64,000 bases of DNA from Taibaiella sp. KBW10. GTDB lineage: Bacteria; Bacteroidota; Bacteroidia; Chitinophagales; Chitinophagaceae. The DNA lies in contig NZ_QAJI01000004.1 of the NCBI RefSeq assembly GCF_003852495.1, forward strand, positions 438,445 through 502,444. Direction: 5' to 3'. Position 1 is the first letter of the stretch. Every line of letters starts with the position of its first letter. The position numbers and the translations under genes were made by a program. Of this stretch, positions 33,661 to 43,650 are shown one piece after another. The notes beneath the pieces are model-generated. The model saw only the letters and a program-made list of their open reading frames with translations, was not told the DNA's origin and made no database searches.

Positions 33661-36600
33661 ATGAAATATAATTTTTCCGAAATAGAACAAAAGTGGAAAC
33701 AATACTGGACCGACCATAATACCTATGCTGTGGCAAATACAACCGATAAGCCCAAGCATTATGTATTGGATATGTTCCCCTACCCCAGCGGTGCGGGTTT
33801 ACACGTGGGTCATCCTTTAGGTTATATTGCATCGGATATTTATGCCCGTTTCAAAAGAATGCAGGGCTTTAATGTATTGCATCCTATGGGATTTGATGCC
33901 TTTGGACTGCCTGCAGAACAATATGCACTGGACACGGGTCAACACCCGGCGGTGACTACCGAGAAAAATATTGCCCGTTATAAAGAGCAATTAAACAATA
34001 TCGGCTTTAATTACGACTGGAGCAGAGAGGTGCAGACCAGCGATCCAAAATATTATAAATGGACCCAATGGATCTTTAGCCAGTTATTCCATAGCTGGTA
34101 TAATAACAAAACGCAGAAAGCAGCGCCCATTGCCGACTTGATTACAATTTTCGAACAGGAAGGTAATGCCGGCTATCCCAGTCCGAAAGAAACAGAAATG
34201 TTTAATGCCGAAACCTGGAATGCTTATGATGAAGCGGCAAAACGCCACGTCTTAATGCAATACCGCCTGGCTTATCTCGACTATGCTGAAGTATGGTGGT
34301 GTGCTGCATTGGCAACCGTTTTGGCCAACGATGAAGTGGTGAATGGCGTATCGGAAAGAGGCGGCCACCCGGTAGAAAAGAAAAAAATGCGCCAATGGTT
34401 TTTGCGGATTACCGATTATGCTGATAATCTTTTATCCAGCCTGGATCACCTGGAATGGAGCGAAGCGATGAAAGAAATGCAACGCAACTGGATCGGTAAA
34501 AGTGAAGGGGCACAAATCGGGTTCTCTATCGCCGGTACGGATCATAGTATCGAAGTATTTACCACAAGACCGGACACCATCTTTGGAGTAGACTTTATGG
34601 TTTTGGCACCTGAACATGAACTGATCTTAGACATTACGACTGCGGCACAAAAAGAAGCTGTAGAATCCTATATTACTTATGTAAAAAGCCGTTCCGAAAG
34701 AGAGCGGATGGCCGAGAAAAAAATCAGCGGCTGCTTTACCGGAGCGTATGCAGTACATCCTTTCTCCGGAAAACAGATTCCGATCTGGATTTCAGAATAT
34801 GTACTGGCCGGATACGGTACCGGCGCCATTATGGCGGTACCTTCGGGTGATGAGCGTGATTTTGCTTTTGCGAACCATTTCAATATCCCAATCACTAATA
34901 TTTTTGGCGATCATTATACGGGGGAGCATGCTTTTACGGACAAAAACGTATCCATAGAAAACAGTGATTTTATTTCCGGATTGTCTATTGCCGCGGCCAC
35001 AGAAGCGGTATTGACTGCGGTTGCCGAAAAAGGTATTGGTAAGCGTACGACAAATTTCCGTTTGCGGGACGCGGGCTTCAGCCGTCAGCGCTATTGGGGA
35101 GAACCCTTCCCGATTGTGTATAAAAACGATATTCCCTATACAATTGATGAACCCGAGCTGGCATTACAGGATGCGGATAAAACCTTACCGGTATTATTGC
35201 CCCATGTAGATACCTACAAACCCGGACCAAACGGGGAAGGCCCTCTGGCGAATATCGACAGCTTTGTACACCTTACGAATAGTGCAGGTGAAATTTTGCG
35301 CAGAGAAACCAATACCATGCCCGGTTATGCCGGTTCTTCCTGGTATTTCTTACGCTATATGGATCCTCATAATGATACCGAATTTGTGGGCGCTGACACT
35401 GCGCAATACTGGAACCAGGTAGATTTGTATATCGGTGGTACCGAACATGCCGTAGGGCATTTGCTATACAGCCGTTTTTGGACAAAGGTTTTGTATGACC
35501 TGGGTCATATTGGTTTTAATGAGCCCTTTAAGAAATTATTGAACCAGGGTATGATCCAGGGTAGCTCTAGGTTTGTATATAGATTGAATACAAGCATTAA
35601 TAAATCAAATAAGAACACTTTTACAGGACAGGTTACAGAAGACAAAGGAGCTATTAATCCATTGCTCCCCTCCGTAAACCCTAATGATAATCCAATAATT
35701 TTTGTTTCTGAATCTATTGCAAAAAAATTAAGAACAAAGGATGATACAGAAGCTAAAACTATAATTGATGATTTTTTAACCCCTATAAATAAGGGGTTAT
35801 CAGAAAAATATAATGGCAAGGCGGTATATATTTCAACCGAATATATAATTAATGCCATCCATGTAGATGTAAGTATGGTAGATGGTGTGGAATTGGATAT
35901 CGAACAATTCAAGCAATGGAGAGCAGAATATAACAATGCCGAGTTTATTTTGGAAGATGGCAAGTATATCTGTGGTGCAGAGGTGGAGAAAATGTCCAAA
36001 TCTAAGTACAATGTGGTGAACCCGGATGAGATTGTTGCCCAGTATGGTGCCGATACCTTCCGTATGTATGAAATGTTCCTGGGGCCAATCGAAATGAGCA
36101 AACCCTGGGATACCAAAGGTATTGAGGGCGTACATCGTTTCCTGAAAAAACTATGGCGTTTATTCTTTGAGGAACAACAAGAGCAAACCCAATGGCTGGT
36201 TGTAGATGAGGAGCCCACTAAAGAGGAATTAAAAGCGCTGCATAAGACCATCAAAAAGGTAGCGGATGATATTGAGAAATTCTCGTTTAATACGACGGTG
36301 AGCCAGTTTATGATCATTACGAATGAGCTACATGAGCTTAAATGCCATAAACGAGCGATCCTGGAACCTTTGGTAGCCCTGTTGGCGCCATTTGCCCCTC
36401 ATGTTGCAGAGGAATTATGGCAGCGTTTAGGTCACGACACAAGTGTGGCTGCTGCTGACTTCCCGAAATTTGAGGAACAATATATTACCGAAAGTGCCAA
36501 GCTCTACCCGATTGCCATCAATGGTAAACACCGTACCAATATGGAGTTTGCCCTGGATGCAGCTACTGAAGCCATCGAGCAGGAAGTATTGGCTAATGAA

Positions 36601-36681
36601 ATCGTGCAAAAATGGCTGGAAGGGAAACCACATAAAAAAATAATCTTCGTAAAAGGAAAAATGATCAATGTGATTGTTTAA
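33661..36681 (+). CDS. leuS: Leucyl-tRNA synthetase with an unusual insertion
   Basis: A 1006-residue class I synthetase that charges tRNA-Leu. The HIGH motif is HVGH at 48-51, and KMSKS is at 777-781. The editing domain is present (TTRPDTIFGVDFMVLAPEH, about 300-318; GTGAIMAVPSGDERD about 391-405). Length exceeds the roughly 920-930 residues usual in the phylum because residues about 643-733 (35587-35859), in the leucyl-specific domain before KMSKS, contain some 65-70 extra residues. That DNA is visibly AT-rich and carries a hairpin (35777-35784 with 35792-35799). The frame is maintained, so the enzyme should still be made. A -7 element TACTTTTG lies at 33616-33623. Confidence 0.95.
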   Translation: MKYNFSEIEQKWKQYWTDHNTYAVANTTDKPKHYVLDMFPYPSGAGLHVGHPLGYIASDIYARFKRMQGFNVLHPMGFDAFGLPAEQYALDTGQHPAVTTEKNIARYKEQLNNIGFNYDWSREVQTSDPKYYKWTQWIFSQLFHSWYNNKTQKAAPIADLITIFEQEGNAGYPSPKETEMFNAETWNAYDEAAKRHVLMQYRLAYLDYAEVWWCAALATVLANDEVVNGVSERGGHPVEKKKMRQWFLRITDYADNLLSSLDHLEWSEAMKEMQRNWIGKSEGAQIGFSIAGTDHSIEVFTTRPDTIFGVDFMVLAPEHELILDITTAAQKEAVESYITYVKSRSERERMAEKKISGCFTGAYAVHPFSGKQIPIWISEYVLAGYGTGAIMAVPSGDERDFAFANHFNIPITNIFGDHYTGEHAFTDKNVSIENSDFISGLSIAAATEAVLTAVAEKGIGKRTTNFRLRDAGFSRQRYWGEPFPIVYKNDIPYTIDEPELALQDADKTLPVLLPHVDTYKPGPNGEGPLANIDSFVHLTNSAGEILRRETNTMPGYAGSSWYFLRYMDPHNDTEFVGADTAQYWNQVDLYIGGTEHAVGHLLYSRFWTKVLYDLGHIGFNEPFKKLLNQGMIQGSSRFVYRLNTSINKSNKNTFTGQVTEDKGAINPLLPSVNPNDNPIIFVSESIAKKLRTKDDTEAKTIIDDFLTPINKGLSEKYNGKAVYISTEYIINAIHVDVSMVDGVELDIEQFKQWRAEYNNAEFILEDGKYICGAEVEKMSKSKYNVVNPDEIVAQYGADTFRMYEMFLGPIEMSKPWDTKGIEGVHRFLKKLWRLFFEEQQEQTQWLVVDEEPTKEELKALHKTIKKVADDIEKFSFNTTVSQFMIITNELHELKCHKRAILEPLVALLAPFAPHVAEELWQRLGHDTSVAAADFPKFEEQYITESAKLYPIAINGKHRTNMEFALDAATEAIEQEVLANEIVQKWLEGKPHKKIIFVKGKMINVIV

Positions 36682-36699
36682 TTTCTTAAGGATAAATAA

Positions 36700-36746
36700 A
36701 ATTAAAGATGTCGGGCGCCGCTTTGCGGCGCCCGACATCTTTAATT
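36700..36746. terminator. Strong terminator after leuS
   Basis: Perfect 22-bp arms 36700-36721 and 36725-36746 around a TTT loop; the stem holds GGGCGCCGC. It lies 18 bp after the leuS stop. Confidence 0.95.
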
Positions 36747-36803
36747 AAAGTATCACCCAAACAACGGCACACTGCTCCATAAAACCAAATGAAAAAAAGA
36801 GAG

Positions 36804-36857
36804 ATTGTTTTTTTATTAAAAAATACTACTTTTGCAAACATCAGATGATATGATGAA
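36804..36857 (+). promoter_or_regulatory. Promoter and operator of the GntR gene
   Basis: ATTG (36804-36807), 19 bp, TACTTTTG (36827-36834). Immediately after the -7 element lies AACATCAG-ATGAT-ATGATGAA (36837-36857), a degenerate copy of the perfect palindrome found before the MFS gene. This is consistent with autorepression. Confidence 0.75.
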
Positions 36858-36865
36858 CCAAGTAT

Positions 36866-37519
36866 ATGCACGTAATTAAAAAAACATCTTTAGCAGAGGG
36901 TGTGGCAGAAGCCCTGGAGCTCCGGATCAAAAACGGCGCCTTGGCTATTGACGCGCAATTGCCCGCAGAACCTGAGCTGATGAAAACATACGGGGTTGGC
37001 CGGTCTTCTATTCGGGAGGCCATCAAAATACTGGCACAGTCGGGTTTTGTAAAAGTACAACAGGGGCTGGGTACTTTCGTGATCAGCCACACCGGCAATA
37101 CGGCATTAAGCAATAAAATTGAACAAGCCGATTTTGCCGAAATATTTGAGGTACGTCAGATTTTAGAAATAAAAATTATAGAAAAAGCAGCGGTGTACAG
37201 AACGGATAAGCAAATCGCCAATATGCGCCGGGAACTGAAACAACGGGGCATATATGCCCAGGAACATAAGCTTAATGAATGTATTAAAGCAGACATCCGG
37301 TTTCATATCATGATCGCTGAAAGCTGCGGCAATGGCATTTTAGCAGCTTTGTATCAAACCCTGTCCGAGCATGTGGAGCGTTTTTTCTATAATATATACA
37401 AAGATACCGAACCGTTTCTGGCCTCACAGGAACTACACGAAAAGCTCTTACTATATATTGAAGCGAAAAATGCACAAAAAGCCGTGATCACTGCACAAAA
37501 AATCATTGGCAAACTCTAA
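36866..37519 (+). CDS. GntR-family regulator (FadR subfamily)
   Basis: A 217-residue repressor. The N-terminal winged helix (about 5-70) has SLAEGVAEALELRIKNGALA, LPAEPELMKTYGVGRSSIRE and VQQGLGTFV. The C-terminal FCD domain (about 90-215) has FEVRQILEIKIIEKAA, ADIRFHIMIAESCGN and a final helical bundle, which in relatives binds a small carboxylate through a metal. The MFS exporter gene follows 43 bp downstream, and both promoters share an operator motif, so it very likely controls itself and the exporter. Confidence 0.92.
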   Translation: MHVIKKTSLAEGVAEALELRIKNGALAIDAQLPAEPELMKTYGVGRSSIREAIKILAQSGFVKVQQGLGTFVISHTGNTALSNKIEQADFAEIFEVRQILEIKIIEKAAVYRTDKQIANMRRELKQRGIYAQEHKLNECIKADIRFHIMIAESCGNGILAALYQTLSEHVERFFYNIYKDTEPFLASQELHEKLLLYIEAKNAQKAVITAQKIIGKL

Positions 37520-37532
37520 AAATTTAACTCAA

Positions 37533-37553
37533 AACATCAGATGACCTGATGTT
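37533..37553 (+). promoter_or_regulatory. GntR operator before the MFS gene
   Basis: Perfect palindrome AACATCAG-ATGAC-CTGATGTT (8-bp arms, 5-bp centre), 9 bp before the ATG at 37563. It shares 12 of its first 13 bases with the site before the GntR gene. Confidence 0.8.
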
Positions 37554-37562
37554 ATAAAAATT

Positions 37563-38792
37563 ATGAAAACACAGTCGTCCCCTCAAGCCGCTGTACTTAC
37601 AGCACAGCAAACCGTTTATCCCATATTATTTGCGATCAGCTTTTCGCATCTGTTAAATGACCTGATACAGTCCGTCATCCCGGCGATTTATCCCTTATTA
37701 AAGGAAAATTATGTCTTAACCTTCACACAGATCGGGATCATTACGCTGGTCTTTCAGCTGACGGCCTCTATCCTGCAACCCTTTATAGGCTTATATACAG
37801 ACAAGAAGCCCAATCCAAAATCCCTGGCCATTGCGATGTTGTTTTCTCTTTTAGGTTTGTTATGCCTGGCCTTTGCCTCTAATTTATATTATATCCTGGC
37901 CTCTGTCAGTTTAATTGGTATTGGCTCTTCTATTTTTCATCCCGAAGCATCTAAAGTAGCTCATTTAGCCTCGGGAGGGAAGAAAGGCTTGGCACAATCT
38001 ATTTTCCAGGTAGGGGGTAATGCAGGCGGCGCTACAGGGCCTTTACTTGCTGCGCTCATTGTTATTCCTTTTGGACAGAAATACGTTGGTTGGTTTGGCG
38101 TATTGGCCATTCTGGGTATGATCCTCCTTACGTTTGTGGGCAAATGGTATCAGCAAAATATGCTGGCCAGATCTCTCACAAAAAACGTCGCCCATCACAG
38201 TGCGCCAACGGTAACGATTTCCAGGAAAAGAGTAATTATTTCTATCGTCATTTTATTGGTATTGATCTTTTCGAAATATTTCTACATGGCCTCCATGACG
38301 AGTTATTTTACCTTTTATCTGATCGATAAATTCCATGTGAGTGTACAGCAATCCCAAATTTATCTGTTTGCTTTCCTGGCGGCCGTGGCAGCAGGAACCA
38401 TATTAGGTGGCCCTTTGGGCGATCGCTATGGAAGAAAATTAATTATCTGGATTTCTATATTAGGTGCCGCACCCTTTACCTTACTGCTCCCCCATGTAGG
38501 ACTGAATATGACCATTATATTAGCCATACTGATTGGTTTGATCATTTCTTCTGCATTTTCAGCCATTTTGGTTTATGCAACTGAACTCATCCCGGGAAAG
38601 ATAGGCCTGGTATCGGGGCTGTTCTTCGGTTTTGCCTTTGGTATGGGTGGAATCGGTTCTGCTCTCTTAGGTTGGCTGGCCGATAAAACCAATATTGAAT
38701 ACGTCTTTAATGTCTGTGCTTACCTGCCCTTGATTGGGATCATCACCGGCTTTTTACCCAATATTGAAGGCAGTAAAAAAAGAAAAGGCTAA
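37563..38792 (+). CDS. MFS exporter, fosmidomycin-resistance (Fsr) type
   Basis: A 409-residue transporter with twelve predicted membrane helices. The N-terminal half carries FAISFSHLLNDLIQSVIPAIYP, characteristic of Fsr-like MFS proteins, followed by GIGSSIFHPEASKVAHLASG and QSIFQVGGNAGGATGPLLAA. The loop GGPLGDRYGRK after helix 7-8 is the MFS signature A. Relatives export drugs such as fosmidomycin; the substrate here is unknown. Regulated with the upstream GntR gene through a shared operator. Confidence 0.9.
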   Translation: MKTQSSPQAAVLTAQQTVYPILFAISFSHLLNDLIQSVIPAIYPLLKENYVLTFTQIGIITLVFQLTASILQPFIGLYTDKKPNPKSLAIAMLFSLLGLLCLAFASNLYYILASVSLIGIGSSIFHPEASKVAHLASGGKKGLAQSIFQVGGNAGGATGPLLAALIVIPFGQKYVGWFGVLAILGMILLTFVGKWYQQNMLARSLTKNVAHHSAPTVTISRKRVIISIVILLVLIFSKYFYMASMTSYFTFYLIDKFHVSVQQSQIYLFAFLAAVAAGTILGGPLGDRYGRKLIIWISILGAAPFTLLLPHVGLNMTIILAILIGLIISSAFSAILVYATELIPGKIGLVSGLFFGFAFGMGGIGSALLGWLADKTNIEYVFNVCAYLPLIGIITGFLPNIEGSKKRKG

Positions 38793-38830
38793 GCAAGAAA
38801 GCGAATTAGAAATAAAAATCATCATTAAAG

Positions 38831-38873
38831 GATAGCGGAATAAGCAAGTATGTTACTCGCTTATTCCGCTATC
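38831..38873. terminator. Bidirectional terminator overlapping the 3' end of tamB
   Basis: Arms 38831-38850 and 38854-38873, one mismatch, TGT loop. The tamB stop codon (38855-38853) is at the loop, so the last six codons of tamB form one arm. A T run follows on the plus strand and an A run precedes. Confidence 0.85.
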
Positions 38874-41800
38874 TTTTGTATGTGCATCCAAAGTATCTTT
38901 GGGGGCTGTCATATTTCTAAAGAATAAGTCTTTGAGGTTGGTAAAGGATTTACGATAAGAAATCCCTACACCCTGCCGGGAGATATTTTGTTGAAACAAG
39001 GCATCATAATTGCTCGTTCTGAAAATATTGAAGCGGATCCGGCCATCCGGTGTCATCAGGTATTGCACCCTAAAATCGCCTGCCAGATTGGATGAATATG
39101 ATTTGGAACCTGCCGTAGCCGGCCGGCCCCAGTCGTATACCCCACCCACATCAACAAACAGACGGTTGTTCAGGAAGTTCTTACGCACATTTACTTTGGC
39201 CTCATTCCGGTTTAAATAGGATAAACTTGTGGGATCATTACTATTGCTCAGGTTATAATTTTTATAACCAACCCCTACATGTAAATCCCGTACTTTAAAC
39301 AGTTTATTGGCCATATTGGTCAACTGTGAAGAAGCTACAGAGGAGAAAATATCACTCATATTATTGATGGTTCCTGAAGATACTGCCGCCGTATTATTCA
39401 TAAAGCCTTCCGGTGGGGCAAACTGATCTAACAGCAATAAAGAGGCCACCTGGTTCAATAATTGTTTCTCATCATTATTGATCCGCTCTAATTTTTGGTA
39501 GGCGTAGGTACCGATAGAACGGTTTTCCAACAGTTCCAATTTAAAGTTCACTTCGGGGTTTTGCAGGGTACCCGATGCATTCAGTTTTACATTGACTAAC
39601 TGTGCCAGCTGTGCATCCCGTATTTCCTGATTGGAAAGGTTGATTCTATTGATTTCATTGCTGATCAGGTCATATAAACGTGCCTTTACCGCAGTGGTAC
39701 CGGTCACATCGAGATGGGCATCGTATAAGTCTCCGTTCCAAACAATGGTACTGCCCGGTACGATAGAGAACAGCCTGTTATAATTCAGGATTTGCATCTT
39801 TCGAAACGCAAAGTTGTAGGTACCTTCTTCGATTTTATACATACCATTCAAGCGAATGTCTCCATCGGAAGGTATTTCAAGAATGATGTTCCCGTTCCCT
39901 TTAGAGATTAACTGATCGCCTGTTTTGGGATCCAGGATAATGTTGCTGCCCAGATTATTATTGATCGTGGCATCGATCCTGATATTGTATTTGTTGGATA
40001 GTTTTAGTTTTTTTCTTTTGGCGAGCTCGTAATCAACATTCCTTTTCTTGAAGCGGATAAATGTATATTCCCCTAAATCGCTGGAGAAATCTATGGGAAT
40101 AACCAAGTTGGAATTGGGTAAAGGGATTGCAGAGATAAACACATTCAGGTCTTGTGCCAGCCCAAAGATACGCGCCCGTGTTTTGGCATATATCGTGCCG
40201 TAAAAACGCTCTCCCTCCGCACTATTCAGGTTTAATACCCTGATCTTATCGCTATTCATTTCCAGGTTGAGGGAAAAGGTCTGCAACTTATTATGGGTAA
40301 TACTCCCCGTTATCAGCCCTGTGTTTTTCTCCTGGTCTTTTACATACATGGTGCCGATGTCAATAGTATTTTCATTGACCCTAATAGTGGCGTCGGCTAC
40401 GGTATAGGTCTCCCCGTTTATTTCGGGACGCACTTCAATATCTTTTAAGGACAATTGGCCTGAAGTGATCGGATGCGCGGCATTGCCTTTAATGCTGATA
40501 GCCCCATTCACCTTACCATTAAGATTGCTGACAAAGCCTCTTAAAAAAGGGGTCAGCCAGGCGATATTAGCATTGTTGAACTGCAATGTGCCGTCTATAG
40601 CTTGCGCAGAACTGGTATCTAAAGATAGTTTTCCACTAATGGTTGCAGAGGCATTTTGTGCTGAGATGCCGGTATTATTGGTTAGCTCCACCATACCTTT
40701 GGCCACATCATAATTGCCCTGAAGGGAAATTTTCTGTAAGGTATCTTCGTAAAAACGGGTGTCTTTGGAGGATAGGTCAAAATTGATTTTCTGTTTACTC
40801 CATAAAGACTGGATTTTAAGCGTCCCGTTAATACTCCCTCCCTTGATCATATCGTCTATCTGCAATAAACGGGTGAGCGGTGCATTGCTCAGGTTCTTAA
40901 GCTCAATATAAGCCGTATTATTTTCTACTTCACTTTTACCGACATAGATATGTTGTTGCCCGGAATTGATCGAGAGGTTTTCGATATTCAGTTCCTCGTT
41001 TTCATAAACGATCCGGTTACCGGCAGGGATATTCCATTTATTGTTATTGATAAAAATCTGAGAAGGTAAAATATGTAAAGTAAAACGTCCGCCCTGCATA
41101 TAACCCCTGCCATTCAATTCTGCATTTCCGAATTCTTCAAAGGTAGAGGTGACAATATTAAAATCTAAAGAATCGCGGTACCACTTGGAATCAAGGTTTA
41201 CATTTCTGAGAAACACATTGCTGCCCGAACGGATCTCTGCAAGATCAATATTTATTTTCAGGTCTTTATTGTTTCCATTCCCGTTCACCTGCAGGGAGTC
41301 AAAAACAAAACCATCAAAAATCAATTGAGGCAGATTGGAAGAGAGGCGTAACTGATCATTTTGGGTGTTCAGGGAGCCCTCCAGCACGCCGCCTTTTGGC
41401 AAACTAATATCTTTGTTGAATATAGACAGCAGATCGGTAATATCTTCTGTCTGCATATCAAAATTGATCAATTGGTTTCTGTTGTACTGTTTGGGTGCCT
41501 TGAAATAATTGGGCATATAGGTAGACAACAATTGCTGAAAGGATTCTGGCAGATCGACCAGTTTATAATTACCCCATATCCTTGCTTTAATGTTATTGGT
41601 ACCGGCATACAAGTATTTCTGTCCGTTTTCTATCGTCGATTTCAGATATACCGAATCGATATCCAGATAGGTAGAATCCCGGTAGATTTTCATTTGCTGC
41701 AATAAGGCTTCTCCTGTAAAATCATCGAAATTAGTCCCCGTAAAATGAGCCGTCAGTAAGCCATTTGCACGGATATTTTCGTTCATCAGTTTCAGGTTCA

Positions 41801-43622
41801 GAAAATTAAGGTGTCCTATTTTGGCAGTAAAATCGGTTTTTGCGATGGCATGATCATATTGTAGTTTCCCGTCAAAATCTACTAGTGCATTCGGATCATT
41901 CAACAATACTTTTCCCTGAAAATAGGCAGGGGTGATATCTCCTTTTACCGTAACATCAGTGTAGACATAGTCTTTAAAACCGAAACGGGTGAAATTGCCA
42001 TCGACAAGAATATTCATTTTTGCCGGATCAAGGTATTTCCCTTTGAAAGAAAACGCCCCATCAGTTTGACCAATCATGGGCTGCTGCAGGAGCGCGCCCA
42101 AATTAAACTGCTGCACCTTTACCTGACCTTCATAATTGGGTTCGGGACTCACCACCTGGGTAATGGTAGTATTGGCCTGTACGAGCCCTAAACCGGTTTG
42201 TATGCGGGCATTAACATGAAAGTTATGCATCGTACCGTTAAAGTCAAAGGGTGCCGTAATCTGATCCAGTGCCAGCAGGTTAATACCGGTAGCCTCTTTC
42301 AGAAAAGGAAAATAATGGTATAGGTACGCACCGGATGTTTTCAGGGTTGATTGTTCAAAAACAATATTTGAATTGTCTACATCAGGCAATTGATCCATAC
42401 GGAAGGCCCCAACATTCAACTGGCTCTTACCATCATTAATGATCGCGTTTGTTGCATATAGTTTGTCTACCGTACCCCCGCAATGTCCGTCCACCGAAAC
42501 TTCCATGTTTTGGAATAATTTCATTTCCGGTGCAAAAAAGATGATATCGTTTACGGCTACTTTTGCCTGACGTAAACGGCCTTCCATCCTTACTTTGCTG
42601 ATGTAATCGATAAAATCCGGAAAGCGGTCATAATGCATGGCATAATAATCCTTGATAATGCTGTTGTTTGTCTCCAGATACAGATCGGCACATTCAGAGA
42701 TGCGGGGAGAAACTTTTACTTTGGCCCGCATTTCTTTAATATTGAGCCCGCAGCGTTCCTGAGCAGAGAGGTGCAGCAGATCGCCACGTATGGTATCGCC
42801 TGCAATACGCACATCTTTGATCTGGATGCTGATATTTCGCACATCCATCTTCCATTCATCAAATAAGCCTGCCGGTGCAACCGTTCTGTCCGGATCATCC
42901 ATAAAATACCGGCCATCTTCAATCGTCACATTTTTGACCAAAACCTTCCATTGATCCGGATTAAAGGCAGTGGTATCAATCTCATTTGTTTTTTTCCGGC
43001 GCCGGAGGTGCTCGGGTCTGCCCCCTTTATAATCCCGGAGGCCGAAAGTCGTTTGCAGCCCGGAGATATTGTTGATGTCAATTAGTTTCGTTGCAAAATC
43101 AAGCTTATTGAAGTCCATCGTGAAATCGGTCAGCGCCATTTCCATGTCACTACCCACCCATTGGTCTATTAAGGCAAACCTTATCTGGTGCAGCTTTATT
43201 CTTTTCAGGTCAATTTCGAGGGGATCTGATGCTTCTTTATTGGTCTGCGCGTCTGAAGAGAAGGCATCTGCGATAAACTGGTAATTCCAGACCGAATCAT
43301 TTTTAGGTCTCCGGAGGTTGATAAAGGCGCCGTCTAAACCGACATAATGCAGGACAGGCTTGTCTTTAAAAATAAACCAATCGGTAATGCTGATCTCCAG
43401 GTGTTTGGTGTACAGTAAAGTATCCCCTCGCTGGTCTGCAACAAAAACGCCATCCAAGGTCATTTTATCCAGCAGTTGCAGGTGAAACCCCTTAACGGTT
43501 ACGGTTGTCTTTAATTTTCGGGAAAGAAAAGCAGCGGCCTTTTCTGCTACATATTGTTGTACGGAAGGAATATTGATTAGCACCGCTATCAAAAGCAATA
43601 ATGCCAATACCGTACCCAACAC
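38853..43622 (-). CDS. tamB: TamB-like translocation and assembly module protein
   Basis: A 1589-residue AsmA/TamB-type protein with an N-terminal membrane anchor (LGTVLALLLLIAVLI) and a very long periplasmic beta-taco (to about 1430). It ends with the DUF490 region (about 1150-1500: FAFRKMQILNYNRLFSIVPG, NPEVNFKLELLENRS). Such proteins bridge the two membranes and help outer-membrane protein assembly or lipid transport. The called start is GTG at 43622. Codons upstream in frame (43652-43623) read LKRFLKISKY, a positively charged lead-in typical for such anchors, so translation may start at CTG (43652) or ATT (43658). No tamA/bamA gene is adjacent. Confidence 0.88.
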   Translation of the reverse strand: MLGTVLALLLLIAVLINIPSVQQYVAEKAAAFLSRKLKTTVTVKGFHLQLLDKMTLDGVFVADQRGDTLLYTKHLEISITDWFIFKDKPVLHYVGLDGAFINLRRPKNDSVWNYQFIADAFSSDAQTNKEASDPLEIDLKRIKLHQIRFALIDQWVGSDMEMALTDFTMDFNKLDFATKLIDINNISGLQTTFGLRDYKGGRPEHLRRRKKTNEIDTTAFNPDQWKVLVKNVTIEDGRYFMDDPDRTVAPAGLFDEWKMDVRNISIQIKDVRIAGDTIRGDLLHLSAQERCGLNIKEMRAKVKVSPRISECADLYLETNNSIIKDYYAMHYDRFPDFIDYISKVRMEGRLRQAKVAVNDIIFFAPEMKLFQNMEVSVDGHCGGTVDKLYATNAIINDGKSQLNVGAFRMDQLPDVDNSNIVFEQSTLKTSGAYLYHYFPFLKEATGINLLALDQITAPFDFNGTMHNFHVNARIQTGLGLVQANTTITQVVSPEPNYEGQVKVQQFNLGALLQQPMIGQTDGAFSFKGKYLDPAKMNILVDGNFTRFGFKDYVYTDVTVKGDITPAYFQGKVLLNDPNALVDFDGKLQYDHAIAKTDFTAKIGHLNFLNLKLMNENIRANGLLTAHFTGTNFDDFTGEALLQQMKIYRDSTYLDIDSVYLKSTIENGQKYLYAGTNNIKARIWGNYKLVDLPESFQQLLSTYMPNYFKAPKQYNRNQLINFDMQTEDITDLLSIFNKDISLPKGGVLEGSLNTQNDQLRLSSNLPQLIFDGFVFDSLQVNGNGNNKDLKINIDLAEIRSGSNVFLRNVNLDSKWYRDSLDFNIVTSTFEEFGNAELNGRGYMQGGRFTLHILPSQIFINNNKWNIPAGNRIVYENEELNIENLSINSGQQHIYVGKSEVENNTAYIELKNLSNAPLTRLLQIDDMIKGGSINGTLKIQSLWSKQKINFDLSSKDTRFYEDTLQKISLQGNYDVAKGMVELTNNTGISAQNASATISGKLSLDTSSAQAIDGTLQFNNANIAWLTPFLRGFVSNLNGKVNGAISIKGNAAHPITSGQLSLKDIEVRPEINGETYTVADATIRVNENTIDIGTMYVKDQEKNTGLITGSITHNKLQTFSLNLEMNSDKIRVLNLNSAEGERFYGTIYAKTRARIFGLAQDLNVFISAIPLPNSNLVIPIDFSSDLGEYTFIRFKKRNVDYELAKRKKLKLSNKYNIRIDATINNNLGSNIILDPKTGDQLISKGNGNIILEIPSDGDIRLNGMYKIEEGTYNFAFRKMQILNYNRLFSIVPGSTIVWNGDLYDAHLDVTGTTAVKARLYDLISNEINRINLSNQEIRDAQLAQLVNVKLNASGTLQNPEVNFKLELLENRSIGTYAYQKLERINNDEKQLLNQVASLLLLDQFAPPEGFMNNTAAVSSGTINNMSDIFSSVASSQLTNMANKLFKVRDLHVGVGYKNYNLSNSNDPTSLSYLNRNEAKVNVRKNFLNNRLFVDVGGVYDWGRPATAGSKSYSSNLAGDFRVQYLMTPDGRIRFNIFRTSNYDALFQQNISRQGVGISYRKSFTNLKDLFFRNMTAPKDTLDAHTKDSGISE

Positions 43623-43650
43623 GTATTTTGATATTTTTAGAAACCGTTTC

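Noticed and set aside
35505-36317. 270-codon antisense frame over leuS
   Set aside because: It is a shadow of a real gene and spans conserved LeuRS motifs on the other strand.
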